64,000 bases of DNA from Leptospira stimsonii (GCF_003545875.1 NZ_QHCS01000001.1:496001-560000), one strand, 5' to 3'; shown: positions 43,822 through 54,447, numbered from the stretch's first letter. Numbers and translations: made by a program. Notes: generated by a model from the sequence alone, not told the origin.

Positions 43822-44754
43822 ATGAAAAAAGTTTTCAGGCTCTCAAAGCCGGTTTCCAATCGTTTTCCGTTTCCGAACCTCGTCTTAATCCTACTCTGGA
43901 TTAGTTTATTCTTTTTTCATTGTGGAAGCTTTGCCTGGCATTTGTTTGAGAATACAAAGAATCTTTCCGAGCAATATTCTTCCCAAATCTATTTTGTTTC
44001 GAACCCGATCGTTTCTCCTTATTATGAGAATTCCAGTTTTCAATCTCGTTACATCTTCTTAAGAAATCAATCCGGGAAAGAAGAAATGGTGCAGGGGATT
44101 CTAAAATATATGGAATTGTCCGGAAAGGCTGAGCAGAGCGAGCGAGTTCTTTTGGACGTTTTCGAATGGAGGGGAAACTTTCAGAGAAATCCGAACGACA
44201 AACACAAGCTTGAATTCACTCCGAAATACGTTTCCAAAAGAATCGAAAAATCAAATTCAAAAAGTATTCCGGAAATTCTCCATCCGTCGGCGAAGGTCGA
44301 GCCTCTGGAGAATCTAAAAAAGGAATTTTTGATCGGAGACGATGGTGGAATTCGTGAAACCGAAGAAACAAGGATAGTTCCGGGAATCGGAACTCTCAAG
44401 TGGAAGCATAGCCTACGTGGAATCTTGGTAAGAATCATGCAGACGGAATTTATTTCCGCGAACGGAACTCTGACTTCTTCTCGCGACTACGACTATGACT
44501 CTTTGGAATATCCGCCGGCGATCGGTCTTACCGGAACGATCCCGGTCGTGCCTCTGAAAAAGGAAGAATCTTACGTCGAGTATTATTGTCTAGACTTCCC
44601 TTCCGATGTGGATCTTCTCGCACTCAGAAAGAATGAGCAAAAAAAATCCGTTTCATTTTACGATCTCTCCACAAATAAACCATTTACCACAACGGCTATT
44701 TTCAAAAATTATCCTATCATAAGAATTTCGAAAGAGAAAAGCCAATCCCCATGA
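43822..44754 (+). CDS. Putative lipoprotein of unknown function
   Basis: This 310-residue protein starts at the ATG at 43822. It has a basic N-terminus, a hydrophobic core ('NLVLILLWISLFFFHC') and a probable lipidated Cys at about 34. The mature part is hydrophilic with alternating strands; a central region contains 'RIVPGIGTLKWKHSLRG'. I do not recognise a family. An in-frame TTG at 43774 would lengthen it by 16 residues without better evidence. The stop overlaps the gltX ATG by 4 bp, so it is translationally coupled to an essential gene. Confidence 0.7.
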   Translation: MKKVFRLSKPVSNRFPFPNLVLILLWISLFFFHCGSFAWHLFENTKNLSEQYSSQIYFVSNPIVSPYYENSSFQSRYIFLRNQSGKEEMVQGILKYMELSGKAEQSERVLLDVFEWRGNFQRNPNDKHKLEFTPKYVSKRIEKSNSKSIPEILHPSAKVEPLENLKKEFLIGDDGGIRETEETRIVPGIGTLKWKHSLRGILVRIMQTEFISANGTLTSSRDYDYDSLEYPPAIGLTGTIPVVPLKKEESYVEYYCLDFPSDVDLLALRKNEQKKSVSFYDLSTNKPFTTTAIFKNYPIIRISKEKSQSP

Positions 44755-46316
44755 ATCAAACCAGAGAAGTTCGTACTAGATTTGCACCTTCCCCGAGTGG
44801 ATTTCTCCACGTAGGCGGAGCGAGAACCGCACTCTTCAATTATTTATACGCAAAGTCCCAAGGCGGAAAGTTTATCTTAAGAATCGAGGACACGGATCAA
44901 AACCGTTCCACGGAAGCTTCTTTTAAAATCATATTAGAATCTTTGCAATGGTTGGGAATCCACTGGGACGAGGGCCCGGGAGCCGGCGGAGAATTCGGTC
45001 CTTACATTCAAAGCGAAAGAATTTCGATCTATAAAGAATATACGGATAAACTTCTCAAAGAGAAAAAAGCGTACCGTTGTTTTTGTACGCAAGAAGAATT
45101 GGAAGCGAAGAAAAAACAAGCCGAAGCGATGGGAGTTCCCTACGTCTACGACGGCCTTCACGCAAACATGTCCGACGAAGAAGTCGAAGAGAAAATCAAA
45201 CAAGGAATTCCGTATTCGATTCGATTCAAAACCCCTTCCAAAACGTTGATTGTCAACGATATCATTCAGGGAAAGGTGAAGTTCGAAACGAAATTGATCG
45301 GCGATTTTATTATCGTCAAGTCGGACGGGTTCCCTTCTTACAACTACGCCGTTGTCGTGGACGACGCGCTCATGAAAATCACTCACGTGATTCGTGGAGT
45401 CGGGCATCTTTCCAATACGCCGAGACAAATTTTGTTATACGAAGCCCTGGGTTATGAAACGCCTGAGTTCGCACACGCTTCCGAAATCGTAGGGATGGAC
45501 GGTAAAAAACTTTCGAAAAGAGCGGGAGCCACTTCGATTCTTGCGTTTCGCGATCTCGGTTATTTACCGGAAACCTTTCGGAACTACATGGCATTGTTAG
45601 GATGGACTTCTCCGGACGGAAGAGAATACCTTCCGAGCGAAGAGTTGGAGAAAATTTTCGACGTCCATCGTTGTTCAAAGTCGCCTTCAACTTTCGACGT
45701 CTTTAAAAAACCGAAAGGTGGAGACGAAGAAGTGGTCACAAACTTTTCCGATCTTTCTCAGATTGCAGAAGCGATGAATCCGAAATCGAAACTCAATTGG
45801 CTATCAAACCGAACAATTCGAGATTTGGATATATCGAAAGTATTAGAGAATCTACTTCCTTTTATCAAAGACCGAAAAGATATTCCAGAAGAAGTAAAAA
45901 ATGTAAGTAACCCTGTGCTTACTTCCATCGTCGAATCTGTTAGAGTGTATCTGGATAACCTGACTCAGGCTCCGGAATACATCGCAGAATTCTTCGTTAC
46001 GGACCTAAAGATTCAGTCGGAAGAAGCGGCTGGTTACCTAAAAGAAGGCGATGGTCCCAAGGTAGTGAAAGAATTCTACGCAATGCTGAAGAATTCTGAT
46101 CCAAAGACCGATGAGGACTATAAGAACTCAATGTCCAAGATCGGGGAAGTTACCGGTCAGAAAGGAAAAACTCTCTTTATGCCGATCCGGGCCGCAACCA
46201 CCGGAAAGTCAGCTGGTTTGGAGTTGCCGATTCTTTTTCCACTTTTGGGGAAAGAAAAACTCCTCCAGAGAATTGAAAAAACCGCCGGAGAAGTAGGAAT
46301 TTCGTTGTCGTCCTGA
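44751..46316 (+). CDS. gltX: Glutamyl-tRNA synthetase
   Basis: This 521-residue class I aminoacyl-tRNA synthetase charges tRNA-Glu. The HIGH-type motif is in 'FAPSPSGFLHVGGART' (10-25) and the KMSKS-type motif is 'KKLSKRAG'. 'EDTDQNRS', 'FPSYNYAVVVDDALMKITHVIRG' and 'GHLSNTPRQILLYEALG' are typical. The C-terminal anticodon-binding domain is complete ('RAATTGKSAGLELPILFPLLGK'). It overlaps the upstream lipoprotein gene by 4 bp and is followed after 73 bp by an anti-sigma-kinase-like gene. Confidence 0.96.
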   Translation: MNQTREVRTRFAPSPSGFLHVGGARTALFNYLYAKSQGGKFILRIEDTDQNRSTEASFKIILESLQWLGIHWDEGPGAGGEFGPYIQSERISIYKEYTDKLLKEKKAYRCFCTQEELEAKKKQAEAMGVPYVYDGLHANMSDEEVEEKIKQGIPYSIRFKTPSKTLIVNDIIQGKVKFETKLIGDFIIVKSDGFPSYNYAVVVDDALMKITHVIRGVGHLSNTPRQILLYEALGYETPEFAHASEIVGMDGKKLSKRAGATSILAFRDLGYLPETFRNYMALLGWTSPDGREYLPSEELEKIFDVHRCSKSPSTFDVFKKPKGGDEEVVTNFSDLSQIAEAMNPKSKLNWLSNRTIRDLDISKVLENLLPFIKDRKDIPEEVKNVSNPVLTSIVESVRVYLDNLTQAPEYIAEFFVTDLKIQSEEAAGYLKEGDGPKVVKEFYAMLKNSDPKTDEDYKNSMSKIGEVTGQKGKTLFMPIRAATTGKSAGLELPILFPLLGKEKLLQRIEKTAGEVGISLSS

Positions 46317-46389
46317 AAAAAACCGGCATATTTTGTTCAAATCGCCTGCTTTGGGCTGTTAATCTGGAAAGTGGGTACCGGGAACGGAA

Positions 46390-46977
46390 ATGAGAGATTC
46401 TGACGAATCATTGCTGGTTAAACATCATGGGGGATCGTACGTTATGTTCCTTCCGACGGACCTAACCAGTATCCGGGAACTTCGTAATGCCCTGAGAGAT
46501 TCCCTCTCGGAGAATTCCTTTGCCAAAAAAGATATTACTCAGATCGAATTGGCCGCCGATGAAGCGCTTACAAACTCAATTTCGGCTAACGTAAAAGTCA
46601 GTTCCGATGAAACCATTATCTGTCGATGGGTGATTCGTGATTGTAAATTCACTTTGTGGATCATGGACTACGGCTCCGGTCTCAAAGCTGAAAAATTAGA
46701 ATCGCTGTCCGCACCTTCCGAACCTTCCAATCTCAAAGATTACATCAACTACATCAAAAAACACCAGGAAAAGAAATGTGAAATTCTTCCCTGGAGAGGG
46801 TCTCAGGTTCCTCACCGAAATATCGGAAGAGGATTGCAGATCATTCAATCTTTGATGGATTCGTTTAAGATCATGTATCATTGCGGAGAAGGAAAAATTT
46901 CCTTCAATCCGGATGATAAGAACATCAAAGGTTCCATCATCGAACTTGGATTCGACGCGTCCAAACATCCCGCTTAA
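46390..46977 (+). CDS. RsbW-like anti-sigma-factor kinase / HATPase_c_2 protein
   Basis: This 195-residue GHKL ATPase of the serine-kinase (RsbW/SpoIIAB) type has an N-box 'IELAADEALTNSISAN' (57-72), a G1 box 'MDYGSGL' and a G2 region 'NIGRGLQIIQSLMD'. Such proteins bind and phosphorylate anti-sigma antagonists. A 30-residue insert between the G1 and G2 boxes ('PSNLKDYINYIKKHQEKK') is unusual for the family. No sigma factor or STAS partner is adjacent. It is 2 bp upstream of the DUF455 gene. Confidence 0.83.
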   Translation: MRDSDESLLVKHHGGSYVMFLPTDLTSIRELRNALRDSLSENSFAKKDITQIELAADEALTNSISANVKVSSDETIICRWVIRDCKFTLWIMDYGSGLKAEKLESLSAPSEPSNLKDYINYIKKHQEKKCEILPWRGSQVPHRNIGRGLQIIQSLMDSFKIMYHCGEGKISFNPDDKNIKGSIIELGFDASKHPA

Positions 46978-46979
46978 AA

Positions 46980-47816
46980 ATGACCCTAAACGAATTTGCA
47001 AAGCAGGTGCTCTACGGCGCCGGCCTTGAAGACAAATTATTCTCTCCGTCGATTCCACCGGAAGACATTGGAACATTCGAAATGTTTAATTTACCGAATC
47101 TTCCGATCCGGGAAAAAAAAATCCAAATCAGTGATCACAAAAGCAAAATTCCCAGATTGGAACAATTGTTTTCGGATGAAAATCGATACATAACGCTTCA
47201 TCATTTTGCCAACCACGAACTGATGGCGATCGAACTATTTGCCTACGCCATTCTTAAGTTTCAAGATGCGCCGTCGAGAGTCCGTTGGAGTTTGTATCGA
47301 ACTCTTTTGGAGGAACAGAATCATCTTCGGCTTTATCTTTCGGAAATGAAAAATGGAGGAATGGAACTCGGAGATCGACCTCTCAATTATATCTTCTGGA
47401 AACAAATTCCGAGAATGCAGACTCTCGAGAAGTTTTACGCCATTATGGCAATTTCTTTCGAAGGTGCGAATCTCGACTTTTCGAGAATTTACACTATGGC
47501 TTTTGAAAGATTCGGCGATACACAAAAGGCCGAGATCATGAAGAAAGTTTTTGAAGACGAAATCAAACACGTCAGACGCGGATATCAATACATTCGGAAT
47601 CAAAGGCCCGACTCGAAAAGTGAATGGGAGTACTACCTTTCACTGATCGAGTTTCCTTTTACTCCGAGAAGGGCGAAAGGATATCATTACTTTCCTGAAA
47701 CTCGGATCGAAGCCGGTTTTTCCAAGGAATTTGTAACAGAATTGGAAAGATACGAAGACGAATTTACGGGAAGAGTGAATTCTCGAATTTTGAAAGAGGT
47801 GCTGGATCTAAATTAG
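46980..47816 (+). CDS. DUF455 ferritin-like protein
   Basis: This 278-residue all-helical protein is of the DUF455 ferritin-like family. Conserved metal-site style motifs are 'HHFANHELMAIELF' (about 78-91), 'LLEEQNHLRLY', 'FEGANLDFSR' and 'DEIKHVRRG'. These place Glu and His residues as in di-iron four-helix bundles. In other bacteria the family is found near tRNA-modifying or oxidative-stress genes, without a fixed role. It begins 2 bp after the RsbW-like gene, indicating co-transcription. Confidence 0.83.
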   Translation: MTLNEFAKQVLYGAGLEDKLFSPSIPPEDIGTFEMFNLPNLPIREKKIQISDHKSKIPRLEQLFSDENRYITLHHFANHELMAIELFAYAILKFQDAPSRVRWSLYRTLLEEQNHLRLYLSEMKNGGMELGDRPLNYIFWKQIPRMQTLEKFYAIMAISFEGANLDFSRIYTMAFERFGDTQKAEIMKKVFEDEIKHVRRGYQYIRNQRPDSKSEWEYYLSLIEFPFTPRRAKGYHYFPETRIEAGFSKEFVTELERYEDEFTGRVNSRILKEVLDLN

Positions 47817-47872
47817 GATCCTCGGAAAATCATAGACAGGCTTTTTTCCCTCCCGGATTCTGTTATCGAACC

Positions 47873-49014
<1,142 letters not shown>

Positions 49015-49018
<4 letters not shown>

Positions 49019-49665
49019 GCGATCTTGCGGGAAAAAAATTAAAAGCGGCTAGAGCCGAAGTCGTTCGAGCACAGGTGGAGCGATTTCGAGTTTTTTACGC
49101 CAACTACTTTCATTTGGAAGAAACGATTCCCATGGTGGAATACTTCTTCGAAAAAATCTACAACTTGGATGGAAGAGAAGTATGGCTCCAGCTTGCGATG
49201 GACACATACCAAAAAGTGAAAGGTATGATGAAGGAAAGCTCTAGAGAGAATATCGAGTATTTGATCGAGCTCAATAATTTGACCGAAGAGATGGATACCA
49301 TTCTTGCAAAACATCTGATCGATTCTGGTTGGGACGGAAAACGCCTCACAAGAGAAGAATACGATCTTCACTACGGTCAGATGGGTCATTATAAAGATAG
49401 AATCAGACAACTTGAAATCGTTCTTCGCAATCTAAAAGTTTTTTACGAATTAGCGCATAAGCCGATCAGTGCCTATCTGATTCGTCCCGCGCGTTATATG
49501 GCGGGAATGCTGGGAGTCTCCGCTCTTTTTCAAAGTGTTGAAGAAGCGTATAACGCGACTTTGCCGGTCTCCTCGAAAATCTTTAATTCTTTTTACGAGG
49601 AAGTGGAGAAGAGAGAAACCGAATACATAGAATCTTTGCTTGGGAACCATCGGAAGGAAGCATGA
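49015..49665 (+). CDS. Conserved all-helical protein of unknown function
   Basis: This 216-residue soluble protein has high helix and charge content and no signal or membrane segment. A distinctive motif 'MVEYFFEKIYNLDGREVW' lies at about 41-58. I do not recognise the family. Its ATG overlaps the upstream lipoprotein stop, and its stop overlaps the MotB-like start, each by 4 bp (ATGA). This position suggests a cytoplasmic partner of the MotB-like protein. Confidence 0.72.
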
Positions 49666-50390
49666 GTCGTCTTAGAAGACAACTTTTGGAGAGGAGTCGC
49701 CGAAAGGACGAATCCCACGAAAACCGGGAAAGATGGCTGTTGACCTACGCCGATATGATCACCTTACTCTTGGGTTTGTTTATCATTATGTATTCCATTT
49801 CGCAAGTCGACCAAGCCAAACTCAAACAAGTGGCCGACGTGATCCGCGGAGGCTTCGGTTTAGGAGAATCCTTTTTTCAAGGAAATACTGTCTCCATTGA
49901 AGAGGATCCTTTGCTACAACCACGAACGCAACTCTATCGTTTTTGGGAACGCGTTAGTTATGCATTGAAAAAACTCAAAGAAAAAGCAAAACTGAATATA
50001 GGAATTCAGGAAACAGAAGAGATCAAGATCGTTCTATTCGGGTCGTCTTTAGGAGAAGGCCAATTTCAGCCCGACGAGGATATGACGTTTGCTTTTCAAA
50101 AGATTGCTGAATTGTCCGGGGCGATGGACGTTGATATCTCTCTAAAGGTGCAAATTCCTTATGGCAATGAAGCGGCTCAAAAGGGTTTTAGAAACGCCTG
50201 GGAATACAATGCATATCGAGCGGAGTTGATTGCCGATTCTCTATCTAAGAATTATAAAATTCCAAAAGATAGAATTTCTATCCAAGCGTCTAGCGCCTAT
50301 CAAGCGATTGAAAATTCTTCCTCAACACCGGAAGGAAAGGCTTCGGGTGAACGTGTTGAAATTTATATTCGTAAAAAATCGGAACACTGA
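49662..50390 (+). CDS. MotB-like protein with OmpA-type C-terminal domain
   Basis: This 242-residue protein has a cytoplasmic basic N-terminus, one transmembrane helix (about 27-48) with the MotB stator motif 'LLTYADMITLLLGLFIIMYSIS' start region and the proton-carrying Asp at 31. The C-terminal OmpA/MotB-like domain (about 110-238) has 'NAYRAELIADSLSKNYKIPKDRI' and 'GERVEIYIRKK'. No MotA gene is adjacent, although stator pairs are usually linked. It could be a second flagellar stator unit served by an unlinked MotA, or a proton-driven complex of another type. Confidence 0.85.
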   Translation: MSRLRRQLLERSRRKDESHENRERWLLTYADMITLLLGLFIIMYSISQVDQAKLKQVADVIRGGFGLGESFFQGNTVSIEEDPLLQPRTQLYRFWERVSYALKKLKEKAKLNIGIQETEEIKIVLFGSSLGEGQFQPDEDMTFAFQKIAELSGAMDVDISLKVQIPYGNEAAQKGFRNAWEYNAYRAELIADSLSKNYKIPKDRISIQASSAYQAIENSSSTPEGKASGERVEIYIRKKSEH

Positions 50391-50399
50391 TCGAACGTT

Positions 50400-50825
50400 A
50401 TGAACCAAACAACTAAAAAATTTTTATTGATCCTTCTTGGAACCTTATTCCTTCCGAGTTTTTCTCTTTGTAAAAAGACTTCTCTACCTCAAGGTATCCT
50501 CGATGAAAAATGGAGAGAAGAATCATCCGAATTAGTATCAGCTTATTGTCAAAAACTTGCGAGTTGTACCGACGGAAATCTCGATCATTTGAAAGATTCG
50601 ACAAAGGTTTTGGTCCAGGGAAGACTCAATCCTGCAAACTGTGCCGATAAATTTCGTAAATCAAACGCCTATCTTCTCGCTAATGAAGATTCGGAAAAGA
50701 TCAAAGAGGCGGTTCGAGGATGTTTTCAACTCGTAACGAATGAATCCTGCGAAAAAATTCAAGCAGGGGTTTTGAAACATTCAAAAGAATGTAATGAACT
50801 TCAAGCAATTCAATCAAAACGATAA
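50400..50825 (+). CDS. Small cysteine-rich lipoprotein
   Basis: This 141-residue protein has a signal peptide and lipobox ending at Cys24 ('LPSFSLC'), then four or more cysteines in the mature part ('AYCQKLASC', 'NPANC', 'RGCFQL', 'ESCEKI', 'KECNEL'), consistent with disulfides in the envelope. The mature chain is helical and charged. I know no function. It lies 9 bp after the MotB-like gene and 11 bp before the M14 peptidase gene, so it is in the same transcript. Confidence 0.72.
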   Translation: MNQTTKKFLLILLGTLFLPSFSLCKKTSLPQGILDEKWREESSELVSAYCQKLASCTDGNLDHLKDSTKVLVQGRLNPANCADKFRKSNAYLLANEDSEKIKEAVRGCFQLVTNESCEKIQAGVLKHSKECNELQAIQSKR

Positions 50826-50836
50826 TCGTTAAACCA

Positions 50837-51829
50837 ATGTTACGCGGATACAAAAGACTCAATCGATACGATAAGAAACTTCTCAAAATTTTAAAGTTGG
50901 GTGGCAAACTTGCAAATTTGAGTCAGATCGGCTTTTCCAGAAAAACCACCGAAGGTTTTCGATTTCCGATCCATGCGCTTCGACTTGGTACCGATAAAGG
51001 TCTGAAAGAGCATCCCGTCGGAATCGTAGCTGGGGTTCACGGTTTGGAAACCATCGGGATTCTTATCTTACTCGATTTTTTAGAATATATTTTACATCCA
51101 GATTCAACCGGTTATCTTCCTGATTTGAAAAAGGGAAAATTGGGAATCGTCGTTTTACCGATCGTCAATCCCGGCGGTGTTGTTCTAAAACAAAGATCGA
51201 ATCCTGCGGGTGTGGATCTGATGAGAAACTCGGGAATTGATGCGATTAAGGCTCTGCCTTTTTTCGGCGGTCAAAAAATTTCAAAACGACTTCCTTATTA
51301 CCGCGGCCAAGGATTGGAGCCGGAATCGAGAGCCTTGTTTCGTCTGGTTCAAGAATCCTTTTTCGAGGTGAAAGACGCGATCATTCCGGTGCTGGATCTC
51401 CATTCCGGTTTTGGAACGGTAGATAATGTTTGGTGGCCTTATGCCTATACAAAGGCTCCTTGTCCAGATACTCCTTTATATCAGAAGATAGGAGATCATC
51501 TCAAAAATCATTGTGGGCACATTCATTTTCAATACGGTCCTCAAAGTGAAACCTATACGACTCACGGAGATCTCTGGGATAAGTTTTACGATCATTATAT
51601 TGAATATCACAAAGAAGAATCATCTTGGAATTCTAAATTTTTACCTCTTACATTGGAAGTTGGGACTTGGTCCGATATCAAGGAAGATCCTTCTAAGTTG
51701 TTTCGAAAAAGAGGAATTTTTAATCCGGCTTCGTTTAACAAAATCGAGACGGTGGGAAGATACAGGGGATTTTTGAGAGACTTTGTCAAACTAGGCGTGA
51801 CCAAACCAAAGGACTGGGGATTTGAATAG
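50837..51829 (+). CDS. M14-family zinc carboxypeptidase-like protein
   Basis: This 330-residue protein is of the M14 (carboxypeptidase A/succinylglutamate desuccinylase-like) fold. Zinc ligands His68 and Glu71 ('GVHGLE') and His189 ('DLHSGFG') are present, with the general base candidate Glu274 ('LTLEVGT'). 'PIVNPGGVVLKQRSNPAGVDLMRN' is typical of the family. There is no signal peptide, so it is probably cytoplasmic. It may trim peptidoglycan peptides or modified amino acids; the substrate is not determined. A terminator hairpin follows. Confidence 0.85.
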   Translation: MLRGYKRLNRYDKKLLKILKLGGKLANLSQIGFSRKTTEGFRFPIHALRLGTDKGLKEHPVGIVAGVHGLETIGILILLDFLEYILHPDSTGYLPDLKKGKLGIVVLPIVNPGGVVLKQRSNPAGVDLMRNSGIDAIKALPFFGGQKISKRLPYYRGQGLEPESRALFRLVQESFFEVKDAIIPVLDLHSGFGTVDNVWWPYAYTKAPCPDTPLYQKIGDHLKNHCGHIHFQYGPQSETYTTHGDLWDKFYDHYIEYHKEESSWNSKFLPLTLEVGTWSDIKEDPSKLFRKRGIFNPASFNKIETVGRYRGFLRDFVKLGVTKPKDWGFE

Positions 51830-51839
51830 ATTTCCGGTT

Positions 51840-51864
51840 TGTAGAAATAGAAATCTATTTTACA
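51840..51864 (+). terminator. Terminator hairpin after M14 peptidase gene
   Basis: tgta-g-aaatag (51840-51850) pairs with ctattt-taca (51855-51864), one bulged G, 4-base loop, followed by 'atattcttctttt'. It lies 10 bp after the stop at 51829. The rest of the gap to 52026 shows nothing else I can support. Confidence 0.55.
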
Positions 51865-52026
51865 ATATTCTTCTTTTCTAATTTTGTAAGTGCTGTGTCG
51901 TTATATCATCGAAAACAAGGCAGACGATTCTTTAGGATATTATCTGATCTTTCCAATTCTATAACGAATCCGTATGGAGACCTGAATTAGAAAGAGGGAA
52001 ACGAATCAAAGATATTCCTCATTTGT

Positions 52027-53232
52027 CTACGCACTTCCGGATTCGTTTAAAAATTCAACAATCCTTCCCATTCCGATTTCGAACGATTCCGTTTCCGTCA
52101 AAAGACTCAGGACAATTCGTCCCGAATCATCTAACTCCGGAAAACCGAACATCTCTCCGGCATGAGTATAAACTTGTTTTTCTTTTAATAATCGAAGCGC
52201 GAATTTTTCCTCCGGGAAAAAAAACTCACTTTCTAAAGTGCAATACCAGCCGGCCTTCGGTAGATCGCAGAGAATTTTTTTAGAAAGCTCGAACTCGGAA
52301 AGAATCCGTTTCAAAGTAGTGCGATTTCTTTGAATTCTTTTTAAAACCTGAGTTTGGATCATCGTTCTCCACTTCATTAAATCCGAGAGAACGTTTTGCA
52401 CGGGAGTATTTACGGAAAGATAAGTGTCGGAAATTAATTCCAAAAATTCTTTCGTTTTTCTTTTCCAGTTCGCGGGACCGCTGAGTAGAATCCAGGAAAG
52501 TTTCATTCCAGGCATTCCCAAAATCTTCGATAAACCGTTTACGGTAATCACGGGAGTTTCCGTGTCGATCAACGTTGAATGGACTTCACCGTCGTAAACA
52601 TAATCGGAGAATACTTCGTCGATTATCAAAGGAATATTATGATATATTAATAATTCCTTTATCGATGCAAAATCCGATTCGGTGAAAATGGAACCCGTGG
52701 GGTTGTTCGGACTTACGATTAAAAGAAGTTTACTTTTTTCTAGATCCTTAGGTTTTAAATCCGATCTCTGTAATTTCCAAAGATTTTCTTTTTTTGTATA
52801 ATAGGAAATCGTATTCAGACCTTCCATTGCGGAAAGAAATTCAAATAGGGGATATCCTGGGGCAGGGATAAGAATCGAGTCCCCCGCATCGCAAAAAAGC
52901 TTGAATAAGTAGGAGTAGGCTTCGGAAGAAGAAGAAACTAAAAAAAGATCTTCCGATTGGATTTCCATTCCTTTAGATTTATAATATTCGCGAATGGTAT
53001 CACGAGCCGTTTTGTCACCTTGAGGGTCCGGAAGATAGCTGATCAAATCGGCGGTTTGAAAACTATGACGAATCGCCTCTGATGGATATTGAAACCCTGC
53101 TTGAGTTGGATTGGAAGCGGTTAGATCGATATAAGCTACGTTTTGCCTTTTGTAGTCGGAAAGAATTTCTGCGAATTCGTTTTCCCCTCCTTGAAAAGAG
53201 AATCGAGAACTAAAACGAAATTCATCTTTCAT
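52027..53232 (-). CDS. PLP-dependent class I/II aminotransferase
   Basis: This 401-residue fold-type-I aminotransferase has the 'SPNNPTG' motif (174-180, Asn177), Asp205 in 'IIDEVFSDY' for the pyridine nitrogen, and the Schiff-base Lys236 in 'NGLSKILGMPGMKLSW'. The N-terminal part ('AYIDLTASNPTQAGFQYP') is typical of a subgroup within the aspartate-aminotransferase superfamily; substrate cannot be named. The start overlaps the DUF2905 stop by 4 bp, so the two genes are coupled. Confidence 0.88.
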   Translation of the reverse strand: MKDEFRFSSRFSFQGGENEFAEILSDYKRQNVAYIDLTASNPTQAGFQYPSEAIRHSFQTADLISYLPDPQGDKTARDTIREYYKSKGMEIQSEDLFLVSSSSEAYSYLFKLFCDAGDSILIPAPGYPLFEFLSAMEGLNTISYYTKKENLWKLQRSDLKPKDLEKSKLLLIVSPNNPTGSIFTESDFASIKELLIYHNIPLIIDEVFSDYVYDGEVHSTLIDTETPVITVNGLSKILGMPGMKLSWILLSGPANWKRKTKEFLELISDTYLSVNTPVQNVLSDLMKWRTMIQTQVLKRIQRNRTTLKRILSEFELSKKILCDLPKAGWYCTLESEFFFPEEKFALRLLKEKQVYTHAGEMFGFPELDDSGRIVLSLLTETESFEIGMGRIVEFLNESGSA

Positions 53233-53474
53233 GGCGAACCGTTTCTTAACTTTTGAATTAAAAAGAGAACAACGGAAATCAAAACGCTAATGAGAATGGA
53301 AGTGGTAAGAGGAAAATAGAACTTGAAATTTTCTTTTTCAATTCGAATGTCCCCGGGAAGTTTACCTAACTCGTTTAAGAAGGGGATTTTATTTCCGTAG
53401 AGAAAAAAGATTCCTAGGATAAGAAAGAATGCGCCGAGGAGAAGAAAGGGTTTGCCGAAGGATTCCATTTGCAT
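53229..53474 (-). CDS. DUF2905 small membrane protein
   Basis: This 81-residue protein has two hydrophobic helices (about 8-26 and 55-75). The DUF2905 consensus lies between them ('LGKLPGDIRIEKENFKFYFPLTTSILIS', with 'PGDI' and 'FYFPLTTS' invariant). Two in-frame ATG codons (53474 and 53468) compete; the ribosome binding site is weak for both. The family is widespread and uncharacterised. It overlaps the aminotransferase gene by 4 bp. Confidence 0.85.
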   Translation of the reverse strand: MQMESFGKPFLLLGAFFLILGIFFLYGNKIPFLNELGKLPGDIRIEKENFKFYFPLTTSILISVLISVVLFLIQKLRNGSP

Positions 53475-53557
53475 CTCGATGTTATTTTATTTATCGATCC
53501 GGTCAAGGATCATTCGAGCCGCCGGATTTCACTTTGTAGTACGCAAAATTTATGATG

Positions 53558-54289
53558 TTATTTCCGAATCGGTACTGCTTCTATCGTTTCCAATCGAATA
53601 TGAATATTTTTTTCAGGACTTAGAAGTGGAATATGTGTTTTAACAAAAACGTCTCCGGATCGTACGATAGCGACTTTGTCCGGAGTTAATTCCATATTGA
53701 TTTTAAAATACATATCCTTGACGCCGAACTTCCACTTGGACGTGGTCCCTTCTATATAGTAAGGTTGTAAAGAATTCTTATCGTAATAAATCTTTCCCTT
53801 AAAATGTCTCGGTGAAAGTTGAAGAGGCGTGACATCGACCACGTAGCTTTCTCGATTTTTAAAAAGAAGGGGTCCTTTCATCTGGATGGAATAATGATCT
53901 TCCGATTGATCGTCAAAGATCGGATAGGTGGGAGATGTTCTTTCGGGCTCGTAATCCTTTGGCGGAAGTGTTTCTCCATTCTTACTGTAACTCAGAACCA
54001 CGATTACCGGTCTTTCGTAATAGTATTCAACCCTTCTCGTCGATACCTTTGAAACCGAAATTTGATTTCCTGTTTTGGAATCCGTTTCCGTGATCGTCAA
54101 CTCTCTCTTATAATCGATACCCTTAAACTTCAGGATCACATTTTTAGAATTTTGTCTGATTTTTTCGATTACATGGCGTAGGTCCTGTTTTTGCGTGGGT
54201 GATGCAGAAATATCATAAGAGTTTCCTATTAAAATATAAAAAGATAGAATTAGGAGCTTTGCTTCTTTTAGTCTAAGTAAAATTTTCAT
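53558..54289 (-). CDS. Exported outer-membrane lipoprotein-sorting-like protein
   Basis: This 243-residue protein starts at the ATG at 54287-54289 with an N-terminal signal segment ('LILSFYILIGNSYDISAS'). The mature part is beta-rich with 'DYKRELTITETDSKTGNQ', 'SYVVDVTPLQLSPRHFKGKIYYDKNSLQPYYIEG' and a C-terminal 'FVKTHIPLLSPEKNIHIRLETIEAV'. These are reminiscent of LolA/LolB-type half-barrels (outer membrane lipoprotein-sorting proteins), but I hold that assignment loosely. It is monocistronic between a small gap and a terminator-bearing gap. Confidence 0.62.
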   Translation of the reverse strand: MKILLRLKEAKLLILSFYILIGNSYDISASPTQKQDLRHVIEKIRQNSKNVILKFKGIDYKRELTITETDSKTGNQISVSKVSTRRVEYYYERPVIVVLSYSKNGETLPPKDYEPERTSPTYPIFDDQSEDHYSIQMKGPLLFKNRESYVVDVTPLQLSPRHFKGKIYYDKNSLQPYYIEGTTSKWKFGVKDMYFKINMELTPDKVAIVRSGDVFVKTHIPLLSPEKNIHIRLETIEAVPIRK

Positions 54290-54381
54290 GATGATTTGCG
54301 GATGACGGAGCAAAATAATATGCCTCACCATCTTAGATGCAAGAAATTATTGTTTATCGAGTTCCAAATCGCGAAGGCTTG

Positions 54382-54423
54382 AAAACGTTTCAGTAAGATG
54401 TCCAAAAAATTCTTACTGAAACG
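54382..54423 (-). terminator. Rho-independent terminator after the GMC oxidoreductase gene
   Basis: cgtttcagtaaga (54386-54398) / tcttactgaaacg (54411-54423) is a perfect 13-bp stem with a 12-base loop. On the minus strand it is followed by tttt (54385-54382), 25 bp past the stop at 54448. Confidence 0.85.
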
Positions 54424-54447
54424 ATAGAAGAAGTAAATTTCTTTATG

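Noticed and set aside
44934..45428. 164-codon ORF antisense to gltX
   Set aside because: It is opposite a certain gene with intact motifs. Composition (many Phe, Arg, Val) is that of a reverse-strand shadow.
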